From NCBI GenBank assembly GCA_014925825.1, contig JACGCK010000171.1:31668-95667 (forward strand): a stretch of 64,000 nucleotides of DNA. Reading direction: 5' to 3'. This stretch comes from Pholiota molesta. Its lineage: Eukaryota; Basidiomycota; Agaricomycetes; Agaricales; Strophariaceae. Position 1 is the stretch's first letter. Every line of letters begins with the position of its first letter. The notes under the pieces were generated by a model that was given only the letters and a program-made list of their open reading frames with translations, was not told where the DNA came from and searched no databases. The position numbers were made by a program, and so were the translations under genes. This document shows, piece by piece, positions 32,706 to 44,458 of the stretch.

Positions 32706-35068
32706 ATGCCTTTATCTGGTAAAAAGATTGACCATGATTCGGACTACGTCGACATCTCTGACATTGCTGGAAATGCTTGTGCATTTCAGATGAAACGAAC
32801 CTCGACTCTGCGATCCCAATCTCCGTCAAGAAGGAACCTGAGCTCGCACCTGGTATGATTCATATCATTCGCCTTCGCCGTGAGGACGACTCAACTGACT
32901 CCATGCTCGTAGATCAACCATCGCATGTCCACGCTCATAACCTTGTGCAGGCCATGGAAAGCTTCGTTCGCTCCATTATAGCTGCTCATGCCCCGATGCT
33001 AAGTAGGTCGGATTGGCGTACATCTTTCAAATGGTGATCAATCTCAAGCAGCGCTAGGTACAGATCGAAGCATCTGTGGTGACACCCAAGCGCAGAGCCT
33101 TCTCCGTGCACTGGAAGCCTTCATTGGAGCGTGTACTCGTCCAGCTGGTATATCTCAGCTGGATCAGACCGCAAGCGAGGACACAGGTGAGTATTGAATT
33201 TTAGTGTCTCTTCTGCGCATCTGATACTGAGGGTGTTGTACTCGCTTTAGGTGCAGAGTACTGTGAAAAATCCATCGACAACGAACCAAGGAGAGACTCG
33301 AATTTAGTGATTATTCCAACAATATCGGCAAATGAAAGTACGCTTACGTCCTTTTCTTGCTCTAACTCTCGAGCTTCAATACCAAGATACTAAAGTCGGC
33401 ATCGGTGTAGCTACTTCGAAGAAACCGGAACTGCTGACACGAGTCCTGGAGGAAGCACGTCATCGCGTTTTCAATAAAATGCCCCTTCGATTGTTGACGT
33501 TCAAACCAGATGGGTCAGAAATTGATCTTATCGACAGGAACGCCATCTACAGTCATATCTCTACAGCAATGCAGGCTTCTTTCGACGAGGATAAAATGAA
33601 ATCCGACATTGCCGGTCTGCAGCGAACCTCTACGGGCTATACCACAGAGAGCGCAGAAGACGAAATCACGGCAAGGTTTATATCGCACCACACCAGATAC
33701 GCCATCTTATCCCATACCTGGCTCCACGATACGCCAGGGGAAGTGACGCACGATGCTTGGAAAACTGGCGCGATCCACATGAATTCGGCGGGATATCGCA
33801 AGCTTGCCAAATTTTGTGAGGTCGCGGCCACAGATTACGGAGTGTCCTTCGGGTGGATGGATACAATTTGCATCGACAAGGAAAGCAGCGCTGAGCTGGA
33901 CGAATCGATCCGCTCTATGTATAAATGGTACCACGATGCCTCTATTTGTGTCACCTATCTTGCACAAACTATCGCTATTCAGCATATGCGCGATGATTCT
34001 TGGTTTACTCGGGGATGGACATTGCAAGAGTTGCTCGCACCGCACTCCATTAAATTCTACAACGCAAAATGGGAGATACTTGTTCCTAGCGAGCAAACTG
34101 ATACGTCCGACAGATCAATTCAACAGGAGATCCACAAATCGACTGCCATTTCCCCTGATGAGCTCAGCAATTTTCGAAGCTCGCCTCGAAATATCCGTCT
34201 ACCTAGGAAGATGCGATGGGCAGCAAATCGACGGGTAACGCGCGAGGAAGATATCGCATATTCGCTCATGGGAATCTTCGACGTCAGCATCTCCATCGCG
34301 TATGGCGAGGGCTCCGAACGGGCGTTCTTCCGTCTGATGAAGGAGATCTTGAGCACCTTCAAATATGACGTGCTCGACATCGTTAACTGGGCCCAGCCTG
34401 GTCCTGCGCCTGAATTTGGACTCTCCGATCCTAGAGGTCGTGTTTCATCTCTCATTCCACTTTCCCCACAACAATATCTCTGGGGCACCGAAAGAGATAT
34501 TCATTGGTTTCCTCCATCTAGGCCAGTCACCCTGACACACCTGGGGCTACATCTACGAATGCTGTTACTACCTGCAATATCATCCGATCCGGCCTCAAAT
34601 CTTCCATTTACTCCCATTGGAAAATATTATGCGACTGTTACTGTTGATGCGGGATATTCAGACTCCGACCATGCGTGGCGTCAATTTATGGATGCGGGGT
34701 ATTCAGACTCCCACCATCCGTGGCGTCAATTTCCAACTACTTATAACCTCTTGGACAAAGACGTTTCCGGATCTTATGGCTGGGACAGAACCGAGACTCG
34801 ATTCCAGATGATCTTTGGAGTACTGAATTTCACTGAAACTGATGACCTAATTTTTTTGCCTCCTAGTACACACCCTTGTTTTGCAGTATGCGTATCTTCC
34901 TCGCAAGATTTAGCAAGGAACCCATACCAAACCGTACAGTTGACTAAAATTCAAACCGCGCAGGCTGTTGTCTTTCATCTCGAACGGACTTCTCCCGGTG
35001 TGCTGTTCAAAATTCCAAAAACACAGTTACACGAACATGGAATGCGGCTAGTTACTACCTATTTGTAA
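32706..35068 (+). CDS. HET-domain protein (709 aa)
   Basis: HET domains occur in fungal allorecognition and innate-immunity-like cell death proteins. Exons: 32706-32718, 32790-33002, 33052-33186, 33251-33337, 33387-35068, in frame over 710 codons. The acceptor of exon 5 could be 9 bases further. The HET domain begins near residue 254 with YAILSHTWL, continues SFGWMDTICIDKES and SMYKWYHDASICVTYL, and ends SWFTRGWTLQELLAPHSIKFY; the typical RRVTREEDIAYSLMGIFDVSISIAYGEG block follows. There is no visible NACHT, ankyrin or WD repeat: the C terminus is about 300 residues without a recognised domain. The 250-residue N terminus is also unassigned. A short direct repeat (YSDSDHAWRQF, YSDSHHPWRQF) near residues 591-610 is a recent in-frame duplication. 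Confidence 0.88.
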
Positions 35069-35561
35069 AAGTAGTTTTACAGTAATTATAGGCCTCAGAT
35101 AGTTTGATATACTAAAGTAAAGTAAGCTTTTGATTGATACCCTAACCATCTTGTAGAATCCAACGACGCCGATTGAGATGCGAGGTTAAGCATGGCTGAC
35201 CCCACGGGGAAACGTCTGAGTATGATGCCAAATGATGACACCGTCGATTCAAACGCGCGGGTGGACGATACCGCGGCCACTCGTCGTTTCGTCCCCATGG
35301 CACAGTTCTCTGCCGTCTCACTGTTGCAGGCGGACGGCATTGTGGATAAGGGGTGGGATGAGTATTACCTTGCAAATAAAATGGGTTTCCCTTGCCAATG
35401 CGAATGAGGTGCGTAGCGCTTTAAATAAAAGTGATGCATAAAACTATGTACCACTTGGTTAAATAGTTAGATATTTGAATAAAAATTTCGACTCCATATA
35501 TCTTATTAAATACGTAAGTCGGAACATGGCTGACTTGTTTATTTGCCCTGCTTGAAGGTGA

Positions 35562-37861
35562 TCAAAACGTTTGTGCAGGCAAAGCGTCGTATGTCGGGCA
35601 AAGATCGTCCCAGGCCGCTAGAGTTAACGATTTCAGAAATCAGAATACCCACAAGGCAGAAAATACAAATCGATACATACCCGAAGGTACCAATGTCGCA
35701 GTGGTGTTGACATCCTCGGCCATTACAACCGCGAGACCACTATATGCGAAGGAAAGTTCAAGTTGTGCAAATCAGAAGCCATGAGATAACTCACAGGTTA
35801 AGATGCCAATCAATATGGCTAAGGATAGGTGGTTAATACAAGTAGAATATATCGCGGGAATCAATGGAATACGAACCAGTGCAGAATCCATGGACCAGAG
35901 TTATCCGTTGTGAACCGAATCGTCGTGTTATCGCCAGTCACACCAATACTGACGACATCACGTTGAACGGGATCGACGTAGTTATAGACAGTGCTTCCCG
36001 CACTTCGGACAACGGAAAATGCATGCTAAAATAAGAATAGTTAGGGTATAATTGCCCAAAATTTAGTAGAGCTTACGCCGTGAAGATGGATAGGATGCTA
36101 AAGATCATTTTTTTTCTGTCAGCATATGTGGATGTTAGAGAATGCAGGGCGCTTACAGGACTACCAATCGCTCCTCCTGGCATAGAGATTTCGATGACTT
36201 TATTAGGTGGCAAAACATAGACTGATCCACTGGGGAGCAAATCTGTCGCTGTCATTGCGCCACTCATGATTTGAAGAAGAACAGGAACCGAAGGAGGAAC
36301 GAAGGTAGCATTGTTGACCGTGAACAACAGATTCGTCAAATCGAATTCGATGTCCAAATTGATGTTAACATCGGCGGCACCAAGGGTGGCCACTCCAGGG
36401 GCGGCAGCATTGGTCAAGGGATGGAGGTTTGTCTCGACCATGGGGTTTGAGGCGGTGGAATTGGTTGTGGGGTCAGCATCTGCAGCACCAAAGTATTGTA
36501 GGATTGCTGAATTGATCCCACCGTCAAAATCAGTGTTACCAGCACTAGGATTTGCACGGATCCAGTAGTTGTCGATAGCTTCAGTGGTGTTTAAAACGAA
36601 TGAATACCTCTGGCCAGCATAGATTTCAATAGAATCGACGACGAGGGTTGAGTGTTGATACCGTCGACCTCGATGATAGTCTTGAGTAAAGAGTGGCGTC
36701 AGATCACATGGAATTTACAATTGAAAAATCACGTACAAAAGAGTGTCCGTCGATGGAAAAATTGAAGAAGGGATCGCAAGAAAGAGACACCAAGCGGAAT
36801 CGATAGCGCTTGTTTGGAAGGACTGTGATTACTGTGAGCGGCACTGTTGGTCCGCCGACATATCGGCCAATGCCGTTGATCAAGGTCGCGTCCGCCGTTG
36901 GTACAAGACCTGCGGAGGGCGCTACGGTATGGTACCTACAGTCATGAAGGTAAGTAACGGATAAATCGGACGAAAAGGGTCTCACGTACCAATCAGCCAG
37001 CGTAATAACTGTGGTATCTGTAGGATAGGGCAAGCATTAGCGCTCCTGCATTGATCCAGATCAAAACAGGCGCTGATTGTATTACTTACCATCGTCAAAT
37101 CATACCTAAAGAGAATAATTAGATTGAAACCAATATAAACGGTGCGATTACTTACAGGCTTCGGTTGGGTCATCATTGTCGTAGATGACCAAAGGACCTC
37201 GGAGGCCGTCGCAGTATTGTGTCGCTGTGGGAACGCAAATGTAGTGAGATTTCGAATGGCCATAGAGGAGAAACAGCTTACAGTGATGAGAGTGGTACCA
37301 GAATGTGCCCGCCTGATCCGGGACGCTGAACTGGTACAAAAAAGAATGGCCGGGCGAGATAGGGCATTGGTTGACGCCCACAGGACCGTCAGCCCAGTTG
37401 GTACCTTCTTGGAACAGTCCATGCCAATGCTGTGTATTTATATTGAGCAAATAGTATCGTCTGAATGGGACAATAACTATATGAAAGACATACAATACTT
37501 GTGCTTGTCAACATGGTGGTATCAGTGAGCTCGTCGATGACATTCAAACGAATGTGTCTCCCTGACGTGGGGTTCGGTGAGTCTCTATTAGAAAATATAA
37601 AGGCGAGCATACCTTGAAGCCAGTAATTAGTGGGCCCGGAAAGGTGACATTATCTGCAGTTGGTCCAGCTAGTACAGTTCTAGATGCAAGGTTGCAGCAT
37701 TAGATATAAAGATTATGCCGTCCTGAATAAGAAACTTACGAGCGATTGAAACCATCGGGAAGAATATACTTGTTCTCGATATAGAGATTGGAGCTGGGTC
37801 CTATAGCGCCGTAAGCGCCCACAAAGATAGAAATGCTGACGAGCACTGTGAGATAACGCAT
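35562..37861 (-). pseudogene. Laccase LCC2, inverted paralogue of LCC1 with four single-base frame breaks
   Basis: Exon for exon the same as LCC1, from MRYLTVLVSISIFVGAYGA (start 37861) to the stop at 35562, with conserved splice sites and all four copper motifs still encoded. Compared with LCC1, one base is missing at the A run 37546-37548 (exon 3, immediate stop), at G 37167-37169 (exon 5), at A 37097-37099 (exon 6) and at G 36645-36647 (exon 9). Each is a homopolymer of three where LCC1 alignment or frame demands four. The catalytic-domain substitutions between copies are mostly conservative, which suggests recent constraint. Either a young pseudogene or a functional gene hit by the same consensus error as RRP9 and PIH1. 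Confidence 0.85.
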
Positions 37862-38199
37862 GATTTCTCTGGAGCTACCAATTATTAGAGTTAGTTTGAA
37901 TACTGTGTCGTCTTCTTTGCTCTCCTATATATACTGTACCGTCTTCAAATGGTCTGTCACCGGTGTTACGGCACTGCCATTTTTTATTCCGTTGTTTGTT
38001 CTGCGGAATGTTCGTTTCTGACCGAATAGGAAGAACGAAATTAGCAAAGATCTTCGTGTTGCGATCGTATTTTACTTAATAATAGTTACGGAGAACCTTT
38101 GGCTCCAATAAGCTTTGATTGTTCTGATGAAGAGTTGTTTTTGCGATGACACGGAAGAAGCTTCTTTTGATTTTCGGCGCCCAGGCCACCATCCGCAGT

Positions 38200-38206
38200 T
38201 GCGCAC
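38200..38206 (+). promoter_or_regulatory. Metal-response-type motif in the SSP2/LCC2 shared promoter
   Basis: TGCGCAC, 339 bases before the LCC2 start, is the counterpart of the heptamer at 4942-4948 in the other arm. Confidence 0.35.
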
Positions 38207-38351
38207 ATTTTAATCTGAAAGTGTCAAATGGGCATAGTCAAGATTCAAGTGCGACTCACGAATTAGGCATGGCCGCCGATGAGTGTAGGTTATAAACGAG
38301 GACAGAATTTTATGTCGCTAAAGCACAAACAACTCCCTCCTGACTACCACT

Positions 38352-38693
38352 ATGCAACTCAAAGTCCTTATTTTTTTCGCAACTCAAATTGTGGCTACCT
38401 TTGCGGTCAGTATTTTCGCTGAGGAATTCCAATGCTTCGACATACTGATTCAGTCTTAGCTGGCCGCCAGAGATACTGTCCATACTGGGAAGAAGATCTA
38501 TCACACCGTTATTAACGAGTCCCCGTATCTCGTTGATAGAACCTCTACGGTTGTTTGGACGTGAGTACATAGAGCTCGAAGGTATCACGGAGCCATTACT
38601 TACGTCACCCACGATAGCGAGAGTGCAAGTATCACCACCTCCTTGCCACCGCTGCCCCAACTCCCACGATCGGATATTAATCGAGGGGAATAA
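38352..38693 (+). CDS. Small secreted protein SSP2 (76 aa), paralogue of SSP1
   Basis: Exons 38352-38405, 38460-38560 and 38618-38693, with introns in the same positions and phases as SSP1. It starts MQLKVLIFFATQIVATFA, a signal peptide, then KKIYHTVINESPYLVDRTS. Exon 2 is 9 bases shorter than in SSP1, preserving frame. Near 38646-38647 a CC stands where SSP1 has CCC, so the last 17 or so residues are read in another frame (PPLPQLPRSDINRGE) and stop later. That tail may be real or another single-base consensus deletion. Divergent from LCC2. No family recognised. Confidence 0.6.
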
Positions 38694-39039
38694 TGCCTCG
38701 TGAGCACGCTAGCTTATATAGTCGTCTTGAAGGAGATGGCTGAACTTCTGAACTGTAGGCGACTACAGCCAATTTGGCTCAAGTCCATCAAGCGCGCGTG
38801 TTGTCTATTTTTAGTACATGCTTTGAGATGTGTAGTACTTAGGGTTGTAATCTGATTATTGAATATCGCCATATACAAATACGAAATTACCAATAAGATA
38901 CCAATTGACCCTGGTTTTACAATAGACTCAATGAAAATCGATAAGTCCGTCTGCGTCTTCTGGAAGCATTAACTTGCACCTTCAAAGATATTCTAAATTG
39001 CTAGAAATGTACTCTGAGGCATTTTTAAGGGGTCAAATA

Positions 39040-39480
39040 CACGTCTCGGTTCGATTCCGAGACTATACACTTTGCCTTTTGGCCCTATCTTCGGAGACGG
39101 TCAACTGCGCGCTTTGTATTCGGATAGAATTCACACACAGACAACAGTACGAAAAGTCGCACTCGTTGCAGGGTGCGCAGACAGTCGACCTGCTCATCTA
39201 ACGGGCAGGTCCCTAGTAGAACGGCCTCCGGCAGGGAGCGCCGTGCCGAACTAGGCTGAGCCCACGCTTCATACCTACTAGTTCGGGGTCCCGGATCAAT
39301 CCCGGAACGTCACTGCTACCGCATTCGCTGTGCTACATATGCCACAATGCTACATGTGACCATACTCCCCCTCTAAAACCTAAGTTAGGTAGTACATTGC
39401 TGTCGCTACAATACGGGATGGGTTAGGGTAGCGGTTAAGCCCTCTGATGAGCCCCTTCGCACGGGCGAAACCCAAAGTCC
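39040..39480 (-). mobile_element. SINE-like insertion present only in the right arm
   Basis: Alignment of the arms shows about 440 bases inserted between GGGGTCAAATAC (left) and the CCTCGGATG-type sequence (right), which are adjacent in the other arm near 4110-4125. On the minus strand TAGCACAGCGAATG resembles a pol III A box. About 35 bases later TCCGG-GATTGAT-CCGGG resembles a tRNA T arm/B box. Another B-box-like GGTTCGATTCC sits at 39049-39059 on the plus strand. No coding capacity. Target-site duplication not resolved. Confidence 0.4.
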
Positions 39481-40125
39481 CGCCACATCCGAGGATCGCT
39501 GTTGTGCGCTAGTGCGCACGAGCTTAACATCAATACAAATACGGACATGACAGATAGAAATTGTCCAACACAACACGAAGATTGTTATCACTAATCATTA
39601 ACAACGGTGCACGTATTGACGAGTATGCGACGAGTATGCGAACCTCGACGTCAGGAACAAAATGTAAAGATGGAGAATTGGTAAAAGGAAGATTCGGACC
39701 CGAGCCTCAATCGCTACAGACACCTTCGAAAGCTTAACACCAGGATATAATTAACTGACAAAAGGAACCGCAATGCGGCCAGTCGCACGAAAGCTGTGAA
39801 GGCGAAGAACGCATGCGCAGTCAAACCGATCATGGAACATGGGTACGACAGTGCCTAACAGCTGCGGATAATGTCGAGGCGCACAGTGTTAACCTTTGAA
39901 GTGCGGTGTATCGCTGTCCGTTGACTAGTTCGAATTTTCCGTGCTTCAAATTCCTGATACACATTCATGTGGCAAAGGCTTTCGTAGGCTCTGACGAACT
40001 CCCACAGCCCCGACAGTCGGCAGCTGCGGATTTTACGTTAAAAACCACAATTCCAGACATTGTAACTACCTTTGCCTTTCAGAAAGATCTGATGTTTCAG
40101 GCAACGAGAAGCGACCTTGGGAGGC

Positions 40126-40749
40126 ACTGGCATGTATCCAAATGTGAGATAATTTCTATAGATATGAAGTCTTCGAAACCACGCTGACGCGACTCGAATC
40201 GCCGAGAAAAATAATGCTTGCGTCAACAGCCATTCCGATCTCCCTTGGACTGGTGGGATACCAGGTGAACTCCAATGTATGACAGGGATGAAATGACCGT
40301 ACTAGTATGTAGTATGCAATTCGTGAATGTTTAACAAAGCCAAATACGGTGGCATCATGTATGGCGCTGCGATTAGTGCTCTGGTATTCTTGTCAGTATT
40401 CATCAATTGAGTTCAGGCAAGTAAGCGAAATGGCTTGATTTTAGTGGCTTTGGTGTATGCGCTCTTTGCTACAATTCCCGAAAACCCGTAATAAATTTAG
40501 TTCGAGACTCGGGCTGGGGAAGTCTATCTACCATAAAATTCCTCGAGTCGTGTTAAATCTTGATGTATCTTGGTAACAATTATGGAGGTTTTCAAGAGAA
40601 ACTGAATGGACGATGCTGATATTTTGGTATCTATCTAGTGGGGACATGAGATGTGTACAAAAGCTAGTCAGAGCCTATCAGCGCTTAAAAGTTTCGGGGG
40701 TTAAGCACGCGCACATATCAAGGAAAGATGGCAAACCCAAGTAAAAGTA
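40126..40749. other. Spacer before U6
   Basis: No gene or repeat recognised. Confidence 0.5.
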
Positions 40750-40816
40750 AAAAAATAAATATTGAGATCCGTAGATCTACCACTCCGGGAAAGCGTGTCA
40801 TCCTTGTGCAGGGGCC

Positions 40817-40847
<31 letters not shown>

Positions 40848-40871
40848 TTCGTATGTCACCCCGAAGGGGAC
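40750..40871 (-). ncRNA. U6 spliceosomal snRNA
   Basis: Minus strand contains the highly conserved U6 core: AAAATTGGAACGATACAGAG, GAAGATTAGCATGGCCCC, then TGCACAAGGATGACACGC. These give the ACAGAG box, the AGC triad region and the internal stem-loop. The 5' end at about 40871 forms the usual 5' hairpin (GTCCCC-TTCG-GGGTGAC). The 3' end is set by the T-run terminator at 40755-40749. No intron interrupts the core, unlike some basidiomycete U6 genes. It catalyses splicing of the many short introns seen in this window. Confidence 0.95.
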
Positions 40872-41162
40872 ATAATGAAGTGCTGAACGCAAAAGCACAT
40901 CAGCAATGTTTTGCATTTCGTTTGGCTTGCGGTGTGAGCTTGCACAGCCACTTCGATATGTTCCACTGCGCGCTCGTACTCTTGTGAAATGCGTCAGTTC
41001 ATTCTGACGCATCTACCAGCTTTCCTGCCCACTCGACTGATATAAACCGTCATGAATGCATGATATTTTCTTAACTGATTCCTTATATATGAATTTGCTA
41101 GACCGTTCAGACAGCACTCGCGACACCTTTTGCGAACGAACTTGCAAACTTCACCTTTGAAA

Positions 41163-42527
41163 ATGGCACAGGTTCCCTCTTCACCATCATCATCATCCAA
41201 ATCTCGCGTCAGAATTGAATTCGCGCCCAAGCCTGGCTTCTGCATCAAGACATCGACTCTAGGAGGCGCCATCCCATCTCCTACGCCTCTTCAGCCACAT
41301 GCCCAGACTGCAGAAAAGCTTCCTTCGAGCCTAACGTCCGTTCCCGAAGGTCTCAAGGTCTTCGTGAACATAGCATGGGATCCAAAAGCACCACCCTCTC
41401 CCAAAGGCAGCGAAGAGGCTATTTTACGCGCACTTGAAGGCGATGACGTGGATGTGGAGGATGCTGCAGGATTGTACATCCCTGCGGTTGTGTCGCCAGC
41501 GAGGGAGGATAAGGACAAAGGTGCGTTCATGGTCGTTGCCTCCGATTCCTTTTTTATCACTCCACCAGAAACCTCTCCATATTCTTCATTGCATTCATTG
41601 TTTTCGATTGGCTATTGCATGAGAAATTAATCATTACCTTCTTGACACAGCTGGAAATCCATCACTTGTCTTCGATTGTATATACAACACCACTATCAAG
41701 GCGCGCACATTGCACAATCCTGAATTCAAAACATTCCTCATAGGTACGTTCTCGTCACCTAATTTCAAAAACTTCTCATAACCCAAAACAGAACTCAGTA
41801 TACAACGTATAGAAGCCCAGGCGGGTTTGATTCTCTCGCGAGATATACGTACACCGAACATCTCGAGCAAGGGAAAGCTGGGTCCACGGACGGTGGAGGT
41901 CCCGCCTCGTTGTTCTTAGAGACGCCATTGGCATCGACTACTTCGTCTGCACCGAAGTTAGATGTGCCTGCGTCCCCACCGAAACTGCAGATAAGACTAA
42001 AATTCAACCGCCATCTATGGAGGTCAATCTACCAAAACAATCCCTCGATCCAAGCGCCTCTTCCACCGACGGTGACGATGTTCTCTCTCCACTAGTCCCA
42101 GTGAGCGACGCGAAGACGCCTCCACCCTCGATTGCTGGACAAAAGATGATAATGGGAAGTTACGAATTGAAATCCAACTTCCTGGCTTAGTACGTCCACA
42201 TAAAGCGCATCCACCTTCGTTGTCAACTTACGGTTCGAACAGACATCTGCGCTCGTCGAAGCCGCCGCCCTCGATATAGAGCCGCGCAAACTGCTCATGG
42301 TCATCCCGAAGTACGGGTCTATCAACATCGACCTCGATCGTTCTGATGCGGAAATAAGTTCGCAAATACAATCGCTCTCGAAATCGACGCCAGACGAGTC
42401 AGTTGGGAACCGTAGAGACGAGGAGACGATGCGCATTCTACGACTGAAGCGCGAGCGGGACTTCGATGTCGAGGCTGCCGAAGCGGAGTGGAAGGTCGGT
42501 ACTGGGGTAGTGGTGATACAGTTGTAG
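41163..42527 (+). CDS. PIH1-family protein (R2TP co-chaperone subunit), frame-broken
   Basis: PIH1 links Hsp90 clients to the R2TP complex, acting in snoRNP and polymerase assembly. Exons: 41163-41520, 41651-41743, 41792-42189, 42243-42527. The N-terminal PIH1 domain shows KVFVNIAWDPKAPP, GLYIPAVVSPAREDKDK, VFDCIYNTTI and FKTFLIELSIQRIEAQAG. The C-terminal CS-like domain shows KLRIEIQLPGL, ALDIEPRKLLMVIPKYG and a tail ending VGTGVVVIQL. Three single missing bases break the frame at 41871-41873 (G), 41974-41977 (C) and 42097-42099 (C). Adding one base at each gives an open chain through both domains. Interpretation as assembly error is preferred because sign and context match RRP9. Confidence 0.82.
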
Positions 42528-42700
42528 TATCATTTCTCCATGAACATATCGAAATCTGACTATTTGAAAACCTTCAAGTCTGTGCTGGATGGCAGATTAC
42601 GGTCAAACTCGACTTTTTCGACAAAGATATCTTGCAGAGATAGCTTGCGGGTTCAACGTTCAACACGCAAGCTTGCCCGCTGATTTATCGACTTTACACA

Positions 42701-42710
42701 GAAAATAACC
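42701..42710. repeat. Target-site duplication, left copy
   Basis: GAAAATAACC immediately left of the foldback element; identical to 44381-44390. Confidence 0.8.
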
Positions 42711-44380
42711 CAAAATATGTTTCTACCCCCTGTAGTCTTTGACTTGACCTGGGTTTGCTAAGCACTGACTTGGCAGGCCCCAAATGTACTAAGTTGACCC
42801 CCCTTTTAGAGATATCAAGTACTGATTTGACCTATTTTCAAAGTACTGATCTGACTGGCTGCTAATGTACTAAGTTGACCCAGCTTTTAAAACTCCTGAT
42901 CTACCCCTCTTTTCTAAGTACTGACTTGACATTTTCTAAGTACTGAGTTAACATTTTCTAAGTACTGATTTGACCATGGAAATTAACTACTGGGTTAACC
43001 TAGACTTTTGACATATCAAACTACTGAGTTAACCTGAGTTTTGAAGTACTGAGTTAACCTGGACTTTGATACGTACCAAACTACTAAGCTGACATGGCTT
43101 TTGGAGTGCAAAGTTGACCTGGATTTTTTATATAGAAAAGTACTGATTTGACCTGGGTTTAGAAGTACTAAGTTAACCTGGGTTTGCAGTTTGTCTCGCC
43201 GCGCTGTATTTTGTCTCACCGCGCCCCAGGTCGTCTCGTTGCACCCGGATTTTATTTACCGCGCTCCAGGTCGTCTCGCCGCGCCCGCTTTTATCGAAAT
43301 TTTATCCGCCGCACTCGCACCCGTATAGCAGCACGCACATCCAGTTCGCCGCGCTTTAGGTCGTCTCACAGCACGTATATCCAACTCGCGGCGCTCTAGG
43401 TCAATTTGCCGCCCTTTAACTCATCTCATCGCGCTATAGTCCATCTCGTCGCGCTGTAATTCGTCTTACCACGCTCCAGGATGTCTCGTCGCGCTTTAGG
43501 ACGTCTCACCGCGCCCCAGGCCGTCTTGTCGCGCCCGTATTTAATTATCCACGCTGTAGCTCGTCTCGCCGCGCCCCAAGTCGTCTCGTCGCGTCCCAAG
43601 TCATCTCGCCGAGCTGTATTCACCTTGCCGCCGCTCTAGGTTGTCTCGCCGTGCCATGATTATTTTACAGCACTCCAATTAGTCTCACCACGCCCGCTTT
43701 CGTCCGCCGCACCCGCATCCGTACAGTAGCATGAATATTCAGCAATCCGTTTCGCCGTGATTCCGGCTGGCTACGGACAGTCAGAAGTTCATTAGGGAGG
43801 AGACGATGCGCACCGCATCCGTATACGCACTGAAATCGCGCCAGAATATGCCCAGATGCACGCGGAATGCACGCGGACACAATGTGCACGCACTTATACA
43901 AAGAAATAATCAGGGTCAACTCAGTACTTGTACTGAGGAATAGTTAGGGTCAACTCAGTAGTATTTAAGCATTATATACAGGGTTATCTCAGTACTTGTA
44001 CAAAGGGAAAATGGGGGTTAAATCAATAGTATTCAAGTGATATATTAAGGGTTAACTCAGTACTTGTACAAGGGAAAAGTGAGGGTTAACTCAGCACAAT
44101 GAAAAACAGGGTTAACTCAGTAGTTTATATATGAGAAAGCAGTGCCAACTCAGTACATGTAAATCTGGGGCATATTAGTAGATACATTCTAGTTAAATCA
44201 GTAGTTTCAAAGCAGGGTTACTTCAGTACAATAAATAACAGGGTTAACTCAGTACTTAAATTAAGGGGCAACTCAGTACTTGAATATTGGGTCAATTCAG
44301 TACTTGAAAACTGGGGGCAACTCAGTAGTCATAAAAGGGGGGTCAAATCAAAGACTACAGGGGGTAGAAACCCATCTTGC
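42711..44380. mobile_element. Foldback-type non-autonomous DNA transposon (1670 bp)
   Basis: The ends are inverted: CAAAATATGTTTCTACCCCC on the left and, reversed, CAAGATGGGTTTCTACCCCC on the right, continuing TGTAGTCTTTGA. Each arm of about 470 bases is a run of degenerate 25-35 base subrepeats: AGTACTGAGTTAACCTGG-like units on the left (42720-43190) and their complements GGTTAACTCAGTACTTG on the right (43910-44370). Between them lies a second satellite with a TCGTCTCGCCGCGC core (43190-43760) and about 150 bases of unique sequence. A perfect 10-base direct repeat flanks the element. No transposase frame. The target duplication length is in the range of Mutator-like elements, so a MULE-mobilised foldback is my best guess. 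Confidence 0.82.
43190..43760. repeat. Satellite core of the foldback element
   Basis: Roughly 18-30 base units around TCGTCTCGCCGCGCTCCAGG, repeated about 20 times with drift (CGCCCC, CGCTGTA, CGCTTTA variants). GC-rich, in contrast to the AT-rich arms. No open frame. Confidence 0.85.
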
Positions 44381-44390
44381 GAAAATAACC
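44381..44390. repeat. Target-site duplication, right copy
   Basis: GAAAATAACC immediately right of the foldback element, identical to 42701-42710. Confidence 0.8.
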
Positions 44391-44458
44391 ATAACCTACA
44401 GCAACCTTTCGTATTCATCGATCGGAAACATCAAGAAACTATTGCATCGACTAAATCT

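Larger units (their letters stand above)
35150..40125. repeat. Right arm of the large inverted segmental duplication
   Basis: Reverse-complement partner of about 3410-7905. It contains LCC2, SSP2 and both flanks. It differs by the 39040-39480 insertion and a scatter of substitutions and one-base deletions. The left end stops close to the HET gene and the right end about 600 bases before U6. From 38694 to 39039 and from 39481 to 40125 no gene is supported. Confidence 0.9.

Noticed and set aside
39049..39068. Possible tRNA gene at the GGTTCGATTCC core
   Set aside because: No acceptor stem, D arm or anticodon arm can be formed around it.
42720..44370. Possible CRISPR-like array of short repeats
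   Set aside because: Repeats drift in length and sequence, have no uniform spacers, invert at the centre, and the genome is eukaryotic.
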